From NCBI GenBank assembly GCA_043802345.1, contig JAZDLC010000446.1:1-11350 (forward strand): a stretch of 11,350 nt of DNA, written 5' to 3'. The notes under the pieces are model-generated. The model did not search any database, had not been told where the DNA came from, and worked only from the letters and a program-made list of their open reading frames with translations. Below are positions 6,467 to 11,350 of this stretch, one piece after another; positions within the stretch are counted from its first letter, which is position 1; the number at the start of each line of letters is the position of its first letter. Source of the stretch: JAZDLC01 sp043802345 (GTDB lineage: Bacteria > Planctomycetota > B15-G4 > JADJEK01). Both the position numbers and the translations under genes were made by a program.

Positions 6467-8059
6467 ATGACGCGCATCCCTTTCATCCTGGCACTGCTGT
6501 TCTTCGGCGCCTTCGTCGGTCTGCCGCTCCTGGCGATGCTCTTCGATTCCGTGAACACACCTTCCGGAATCGGCTTCGCCGCCTACTCGTCGATCTTTGG
6601 CGATCCGATCCTGCGCGAGGAGTTCGTGAACTCGCTCGAACTGGGTGTGGCCGCCACCACGATCGCCTGGGTGTTCGGGTTCGGGCACGCTTTTCTGACC
6701 TGCCGGACCGACCTCCCGGGAGCCCGCTGGCTCGGACCGATGGGCCTCGCGCCGCTGGTGATTCCGCCGATTCTCGTGGCCATGGGGTTCGCCGATTTCG
6801 CCAAAGTGAGCGGGTTCTGGGGCTGTTCCTTCCTGCTCGGCGTTTCGTTTGCGCCGTTCGTCGCCGTGCTCTCCGCCCGGGGCCTGCGTGCCATCGACGG
6901 GAGGCTTTTCGAGGCGGGCCTGCTGGCAAGAGGGCGGGGCGCCGCCGAGCGATTGCTCGCGCGCATGGTCTTGCCGGAGATGCTGGCGGGCTGCCTGTTC
7001 GCCTTCATCTTCACCATCTCGGAACATGGCGTGCCCGAGTTCCTGACAGTCAAGGGGAAGACCTGGCACACCTACGCGGAGGGCGTCTTCAGCCTCTGGA
7101 CCCGTCGGGCCACGGGAGTCGAACACCAGGACCTGGTCAGTCCCACGGTGGCCTCGATCCCGCTGGTGCTGCTGATCGTCGTGGCGCTGTTTTTCGCCAT
7201 GCGGCTGCGCGCACGGACCAGTCTGCGCGGGGAGTTTCATCCGCTGCCGATCCGCGGACTCGGCAGGTGGCGCTGGCCGGCGTTGCTCCTCCCGCTGGTC
7301 TATCTGGGCGCCGGGGTCGGCGTGCCGGTGGTGGTGATGGCACGCTGGGCGGCGGGCTCGACGGTGGTGAACGAGCCGATGTCGATCGGCGTGGTCCGGG
7401 AGAGCTTCCGCGCGGCGTGGACCGAGGCGGGATCCGACCTGACCTACACTCTCGGCATCGCTCTGGTCACCACGCTGACCCTGCTGGTGGTGGCGATTCC
7501 GCTGGCCCGCCGCGCCGCGCGCGGCAGGCCCGTGTTTGACCTGCTTTCGGTGGTGCCGCTGGCCGTGCCCGCGATCCTGCTCGGCATCGGGATGGTGCAC
7601 GTCTACAACCACCCGCTGCTGGCCCGGGCGTACGACGCCGTGGGCGACTTCTACGACTCGTTCGGGATCGTGGCGGCCGCATACGCGGCCCGATTCTTGC
7701 CTTTTGGCGTGCTGACGCTGAGCAGCGCGGTGCGGAGGATTCCGCGGAGCCTGGAAGAGGCCGCGGCCCTTTCCGGACGCAGGCCGCTGGCCCAGGCGGT
7801 TCGCATCCACCTTCCGATGATGCTGCCGGCGATCTGGTCCGCGGCTTGCCTGGTGTTCATTCTCGCCCTGAGGGAACTGGATCTGGCGGTCGTCCTGCCC
7901 GCGGGAAACGGTACGGTGGTCAGGCGCCTGTCGAACGTGGTCCATTTCGGCGGCGAGAACATGGGCGGTGCGCTGGCGCTCTGCCTGCTTCTGGCGGCCC
8001 TGCTGGTGCCGCTTTTGACCATACTGGTCACCGGCCGGAAGCTGCGTTCCCTGTCATGA
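6467..8059 (+). CDS. ABC importer permease, two fused membrane domains
   Basis: 530 residues, the length of FbpB/SfuB-type permeases in which two binding-protein-dependent domains are fused, giving about 12 membrane helices. Each half carries an EAA loop that docks on the ATPase: E149-A-G-L-L-A-R-G to V-L-P (168-170), and E430-E-A-A-A-L-S-G to I-H-L-P (447-450). The first helix spans about 5-25. The protein forms the inner-membrane channel for the substrate delivered by the lipoprotein encoded upstream. ATG 6467 is chosen, 13 bases after the upstream stop. Its Shine-Dalgarno site is weak and an in-frame TTG at 6437 is the only upstream alternative. This is the only adjacent pair in the operon that does not overlap. 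The stop overlaps the ATPase start (ATGA). Confidence 0.92.
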   Translation: MTRIPFILALLFFGAFVGLPLLAMLFDSVNTPSGIGFAAYSSIFGDPILREEFVNSLELGVAATTIAWVFGFGHAFLTCRTDLPGARWLGPMGLAPLVIPPILVAMGFADFAKVSGFWGCSFLLGVSFAPFVAVLSARGLRAIDGRLFEAGLLARGRGAAERLLARMVLPEMLAGCLFAFIFTISEHGVPEFLTVKGKTWHTYAEGVFSLWTRRATGVEHQDLVSPTVASIPLVLLIVVALFFAMRLRARTSLRGEFHPLPIRGLGRWRWPALLLPLVYLGAGVGVPVVVMARWAAGSTVVNEPMSIGVVRESFRAAWTEAGSDLTYTLGIALVTTLTLLVVAIPLARRAARGRPVFDLLSVVPLAVPAILLGIGMVHVYNHPLLARAYDAVGDFYDSFGIVAAAYAARFLPFGVLTLSSAVRRIPRSLEEAAALSGRRPLAQAVRIHLPMMLPAIWSAACLVFILALRELDLAVVLPAGNGTVVRRLSNVVHFGGENMGGALALCLLLAALLVPLLTILVTGRKLRSLS

Positions 8060-9123
8060 GAGAACCGATGGACACGATTTCAGTCGAGCAGCTGACTCTG
8101 AAGAGGCGGGGAGGCTTCCGGCTGGGGCCGATGGACCTGCGGCTTGCGGCCGGCGAGAGGGTGGCGCTGATCGGGCCGTCGGGGTGCGGCAAGACGACCT
8201 TCTTGCGTCTGCTGGCCGGGCTGGAGAGGCCCGAATCGGGCACGATCCGCTTCGGCGAGCAGGTCGTCAGCGATGCGCGGAGGCTGACGCCGCCGGGGGA
8301 GCGGCGGATCGGATTCGTCTTCCAGGATGGCGCGCTCTGGCCGCACCTCACGGCGAGGAAGCAGCTTCTCTTCGCGGATCCCGGGCTCTCCACTCAGCAG
8401 GTGACCGCGCTGTTCGATCAGGTCGGGCTGTCCGGTCTCGAGGATCGCCGGCCGGACAAACTTTCCGGGGGTGAACAGCAGCGGCTGGCGCTGGCGCGCG
8501 CGCTGGTGGGCGATCCCACGTTCCTGATGCTGGACGAACCGCTGCACTCCGTGGATGTGCACCTGCGGGACAGCCTGAGCCTGTTGATCCGCAGGATTGC
8601 CGAGGAGCGCGGTCTTGGTCTGATCCTGGTCACGCATGATCGCCAGGAGGCTCTGGCCATGGCGGATCGCCTGGTGATCCTGAAGGAAGGGCGGATCGTG
8701 GAGGAAGGGGCGGCGGAGGAACTCCTGGCCCATCCCGTGACCGCCTATGGCGCCGCGTTCCTCTGCGGCGCGGCCTGCTTCGACGCCGAGCCGGAGGACT
8801 CCGGCGAGGGCCCGGCGCAGCTCTCCACGGTCTTCGGCCTGCTGCCCCGACCCAACGGAACGGGCGGGATGCCCCTTTCCCTGGTCGTCCTGCCCGGCGA
8901 TGTGAGGATCGCGAAAAACCCCCTGGAGGAGACTCCTCGCGGTCTCGTCGTGCAGTGCTTCCCCGCCGCGACGGGAGCCCTGGCCAGCGTGGATCTGGAT
9001 GGGAGGCTGCTCCGGATACTGTGCGCTGGCGATGTGGTTCAGGGATCGATGGTCCCGCTGGAGTTGTGCGGCGAGCCCAGGTTTCTTCCATGGGATGTGG
9101 CCGCCCGGGAGGTTCGCCCGTGA
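8056..9123 (+). CDS. ABC importer ATP-binding protein (FbpC/PotA-like)
   Basis: 355 residues. The nucleotide-binding domain has all motifs: Walker A GPSGCGKTT (40-48), Q-loop Q90 in FVFQD, signature LSGGEQQ (136-142), Walker B LMLDEP (157-162) and switch H194 in VTHD. The D-loop reads LHSVD (163-167), where relatives usually have LS-LD, a mild deviation. The C-terminal part (about 245-355) resembles the TOBE-type regulatory tail of FbpC/PotA ATPases, with LSLVVLPGDVRI where relatives have an RPED-like stretch. It powers the fused permease encoded just upstream, presumably as a dimer. The start at 8056 overlaps the permease stop (ATGA). An ATG 12 bases later (8068) is an alternative with a GAGAG upstream and would lose only four residues. 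The substrate follows that of the binding protein and is not proven to be iron. Confidence 0.93.
   Translation: MREPMDTISVEQLTLKRRGGFRLGPMDLRLAAGERVALIGPSGCGKTTFLRLLAGLERPESGTIRFGEQVVSDARRLTPPGERRIGFVFQDGALWPHLTARKQLLFADPGLSTQQVTALFDQVGLSGLEDRRPDKLSGGEQQRLALARALVGDPTFLMLDEPLHSVDVHLRDSLSLLIRRIAEERGLGLILVTHDRQEALAMADRLVILKEGRIVEEGAAEELLAHPVTAYGAAFLCGAACFDAEPEDSGEGPAQLSTVFGLLPRPNGTGGMPLSLVVLPGDVRIAKNPLEETPRGLVVQCFPAATGALASVDLDGRLLRILCAGDVVQGSMVPLELCGEPRFLPWDVAAREVRP
9107..9122 (+). promoter_or_regulatory. Ribosome binding site deciding the GTG start of the cytochrome gene
   Basis: GGGAGGT (9107-9113) is followed after 6 bases by GTG (9120-9122), which overlaps the ATPase stop TGA (9121-9123). 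The downstream in-frame ATG at 9138 lies 24 bases from this site, too far, and would cut into the lead to the membrane anchor. The same GGGAGGTT string precedes the first gene of the operon. Confidence 0.7.
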
Positions 9124-10106
9124 GCGTGGGACTGAGGATGCTTCTGATCCTGATCCTGCTGGCGGTGGTGGTCACGCTGATCAGTTGGATGGTGCGTGAT
9201 TCCCAGCCGGAGGGAACGACGCCGATCCGCTGGGAGTCATCCAGGCAGTGCGAGGAGTGTCACCAGGAGGTCTACCGGGAGTGGCACGGATCTCACCACC
9301 AGATCGCCTACCTCAACCCGGAGGTCCGCGCGCTGAGCGACGACTTCCGCAACAAGGAATGCCAGGCGTGTCACCTGCCGCGGCCGGTTTCAGTCACCGG
9401 GTACGCCCAGCGCTCCCTGCCGCGGATGACCTTGCCGGACGAGGGAGTCTCCTGTCTCACCTGCCATCTGGGAGCGGACGGTGGCATTCTGGGAAGGGTG
9501 GATCGCGCGGACGCGCCGTGCCGGCCGCGGGCCAGCCCGGAACTCCTGTCGACGGAGATGTGCGAGAGTTGTCACAACCAGCACGCGACCACCGACCAGT
9601 ATCGGGCGAGTCCGTTCGCGAAGGCGGGGGGGACCTGCAGGGAATGCCACATGCCCGAGCTCGAGAGGACGACGACGGCAGGTGTCCGCGCCGGCTTCAT
9701 GCACGTCTACAAAGGCTGCCATGACCTCGAGACGCTTCAGTCCGCGGGGAAGTTCGTCGTCACCCGGGAGGGGAATGAACTGGTGCTCTCCCTGACGAAC
9801 GTCGCCGCCGGCCACAACTTCCCCACCGAGGAGCGGCACCGGGCGGTCGACATGATGGTGCGGTTCGAGACCGCCCCGGGCGAGTGGGGGGAGTGGGAGC
9901 GGGCGTACCGCTTCCGCCAGCCCTACCGGGACGAGACCGGTCCGGACACGCAGTTGCCCGCGGGCGAGACGAAGACGGTGCGGGTCGATTGGCCCGCGGG
10001 CGCTTCAAAGGCACAGGCGCGGCTCTGGTACCGCCTCACGCCGTACGTGACGGACGATGATCCGCGCAGCACACTCCTGTTCGAAGAGGAGGTCGCGGCG
10101 GAATGA
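9120..10106 (+). CDS. Membrane-anchored five-haem cytochrome c (cytochrome c554-like)
   Basis: 328 residues, starting with GTG. One N-terminal helix (about 7-25) has no cleavage signal and should anchor the protein with its haem domain in the periplasm. Five CxxCH haem motifs are present: CEECH (44-48), CQACH (81-85), CLTCH (112-116), CESCH (148-152) and CRECH (173-177). Further histidines (56, 59, 60, 155, 195) could be axial ligands. The first motif followed by EVYREWHGSHH is characteristic of the cytochrome c554/hydroxylamine-oxidoreductase-like superfamily. After the haem part comes a beta-rich domain (about 213-326) with TNVAAGHNFPTEERHRAVDM, common in these proteins. YKGCH (197-201) is a near-motif lacking the first cysteine. 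The protein probably carries electrons in the periplasm; donor and acceptor are unknown. The gene overlaps the ATPase gene (GTGA) and the next gene (ATGA), so it is made together with the importer. Confidence 0.93.
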   Translation: MSVGLRMLLILILLAVVVTLISWMVRDSQPEGTTPIRWESSRQCEECHQEVYREWHGSHHQIAYLNPEVRALSDDFRNKECQACHLPRPVSVTGYAQRSLPRMTLPDEGVSCLTCHLGADGGILGRVDRADAPCRPRASPELLSTEMCESCHNQHATTDQYRASPFAKAGGTCRECHMPELERTTTAGVRAGFMHVYKGCHDLETLQSAGKFVVTREGNELVLSLTNVAAGHNFPTEERHRAVDMMVRFETAPGEWGEWERAYRFRQPYRDETGPDTQLPAGETKTVRVDWPAGASKAQARLWYRLTPYVTDDDPRSTLLFEEEVAAE

Positions 10107-11338
10107 AACGAAGTCTGCTGCTACTGCTGGTCCTGTTGAACGGATGCGGCCGGCCGGGTGCGCCGGAGCCGACTCAGGCACCGCCAAAACTGGTCCCCTG
10201 CCAGACCTGGCTCGAGGAACTCGCGGCGAGCGGGCCGGCGCCGCCCGGGGAGGAACGGCGGGCAGAGCTCCAGGATCTCATGCTGACCGGGTTCGCCACC
10301 GACCTCGGTGCGAGGCTCTCCGAAAGGGCGCTGCAGCGGTTGCTGCAGGAAAAGGAGGCGTACTGGATTCTGGAGGAGGGGCTGTTGCACGACGATGCCG
10401 CGGTGCGGGAGCAGGCCGCCGTCGAGCTGGGACGTCTGGGTCATCGGGCCTCGATCCTGCCGCTGCTCGCGCGGCTCAAGTACGAGCTGGATCCCGACGC
10501 CAAGATCGAGGTCGCGACCGCTCTCGCCCGCCTCGGCAACGACGCCGGTCTTCCCGATCTTCTGCAGCTCATGAATGCCGGGCCGACCGCCGAGCATGCC
10601 GGGCTGAACGCCATCGAGCTGTGTGACCTGGCGAGCGTCGAGCTGTCTGAAGAGCCGAGCTATCAGGATCTCGGAAAGGAGCTCCAGACGCTGTCCGACC
10701 GCTGGGTCGAGACCGGGATCTCCTCCTTTCTCCCGGAGGAGGCGCCCGACCCGGAGGTTCAGGCAAGGGTGGCGGCGCACCTGATGGTTCTGGGCGGGGC
10801 GCCGCTGCGGCCGGTGGATGACGCCCGCTTCGCGCTCTCCCGCTCCGGCCAGATGGCCCTGCCGCTCCTTCGGCGGACAGTGCTGGCCAGTGAACTGTAC
10901 CTGCGCAGCCACTCCCTGGAGATCATCCGGACCCTGGGCAAGGCCGCCCGTTCGCTCGGCCCGACCATCATGCCCCTGCTCTCCGATCCGCTCTCCCGAG
11001 GCGAGGCCGCCCGCACGCTGGGCGCACTGGGAATCACGGAAGCGGCCCCCCGCGTGATCGCCATGCTGAGTGAGCCGGATCCGGAGATCCGCACCGCCGC
11101 CGCGGCGAGTCTCGGGCCCCTCGGCGCGCGCGAGTCGATTCCCGCGCTCCGGGAGCGGATGCTCGATGAGCAGGAGAGCATGGACGTCCGGGTCATGGCA
11201 GCCTTCAGCCTGGCCCTCTTCGAGCTCGACCGCCCCGCCCGCGATTTCCTGCTCGAGCGCAAGCGCCAGCAGGACTACCACGGCCCCACGCTCGATGAAC
11301 TCCTCGACCGCGTGACCCCGAACAATCGCACCCGGTAA
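10103..11338 (+). CDS. HEAT/PBS-repeat lipoprotein
   Basis: 411 residues. The signal peptide ends in LLNGC with C15 as lipid attachment site, followed by a Pro-rich linker (16-32). Two blocks of helical HEAT/PBS-lyase-type repeats are visible: about 95-160 (DDAAVREQAAVELGRLG, then PDAKIEVATALARLGN) and about 265-385 (EAARTLGALG, DPEIRTAAAASLGPLGA, MDVRVMAAFSLALFEL). The middle region is helical but less regular. HEAT repeats form curved scaffolds that bind other proteins, and no catalytic residues are evident. It is anchored in the same compartment as the cytochrome and binding protein, and the ATG overlaps the cytochrome stop (ATGA) with GAGGAGGT 9 bases upstream. A role as scaffold or docking partner of the cytochrome is inferred. 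The gene ends in TAA. The last 12 bases of the window show nothing further. Confidence 0.88.
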   Translation: MKRSLLLLLVLLNGCGRPGAPEPTQAPPKLVPCQTWLEELAASGPAPPGEERRAELQDLMLTGFATDLGARLSERALQRLLQEKEAYWILEEGLLHDDAAVREQAAVELGRLGHRASILPLLARLKYELDPDAKIEVATALARLGNDAGLPDLLQLMNAGPTAEHAGLNAIELCDLASVELSEEPSYQDLGKELQTLSDRWVETGISSFLPEEAPDPEVQARVAAHLMVLGGAPLRPVDDARFALSRSGQMALPLLRRTVLASELYLRSHSLEIIRTLGKAARSLGPTIMPLLSDPLSRGEAARTLGALGITEAAPRVIAMLSEPDPEIRTAAAASLGPLGARESIPALRERMLDEQESMDVRVMAAFSLALFELDRPARDFLLERKRQQDYHGPTLDELLDRVTPNNRTR

Positions 11339-11350
11339 ACAGCTTCGCCA

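Noticed and set aside
6401..7945. Long minus-strand open frame (514 codons) opposite the permease
   Set aside because: Its translation is rich in Gln, His, Arg and Gly with no domain pattern, typical of the antisense of GC-rich coding DNA. The plus strand encodes a clear permease.
9531..9545. Extra haem site around the isolated cysteine C134 of the cytochrome
   Set aside because: C134 stands alone in APCRPR with no following CxxCH spacing or His, so it cannot form a standard haem site.
10121..11281. Minus-strand open frame (386 codons) opposite the HEAT lipoprotein
   Set aside because: Low-complexity Gln/Arg/Gly composition, no ribosome site logic, and it covers a plus-strand gene with signal peptide and repeats.

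Overview
The window is uniformly GC-rich (about two-thirds G+C by eye) and densely coding, with no tRNA, rRNA, insertion sequence, integrase or CRISPR array. Lipobox signal peptides, a periplasm-type multiheme cytochrome and a binding-protein-dependent importer point to a diderm bacterium. The protein style (solute-binding protein, HEAT lipoprotein, c554-type cytochrome) resembles free-living groups such as Planctomycetota, Gemmatimonadota or Eisenbacteria-like lineages. That placement is an impression; nothing in the window proves a phylum.

Layout. (1) Positions 1-1209, minus strand: an OmpR-type response regulator followed by the start of its sensor kinase, which begins with TTG and runs off the left edge. 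(2) Positions 1210-1397: a divergent intergenic region with a possible leaderless promoter for the plus-strand genes and a short direct repeat. (3) Positions 1398-5232, plus strand: a soluble PAS-GAF hybrid histidine kinase with a receiver domain, a DUF2157 multi-pass membrane protein and a GDYXXLXY-family membrane-anchored protein, each joined to the next by an ATGA overlap. (4) Positions 5233-5442: a 210-base gap with an inverted repeat and a run of potential hairpins. (5) Positions 5443-11338, plus strand: an apparent five-gene operon encoding a lipoprotein solute-binding protein, a fused two-domain ABC permease, its ATPase, a membrane-anchored five-haem cytochrome c and a HEAT-repeat lipoprotein.

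How the genes may work together. The first three genes of the last operon form a complete ferric-iron/2-oxoacid-family type ABC importer, but the binding protein lacks the Tyr-Tyr pair that ferric-binding proteins use, so its substrate is open. A haem protein and a repeat-scaffold lipoprotein are translationally coupled to the importer, which suggests import linked to periplasmic electron transfer. The two signalling modules sit back to back and may share control of the region between them. The DUF2157/GDYXXLXY pair is a recurrent but uncharacterised membrane couple; here it is tied to a sensor kinase, and the GDYXXLXY member has lost the motif that names its family. These three points are the most worthwhile leads in the window.
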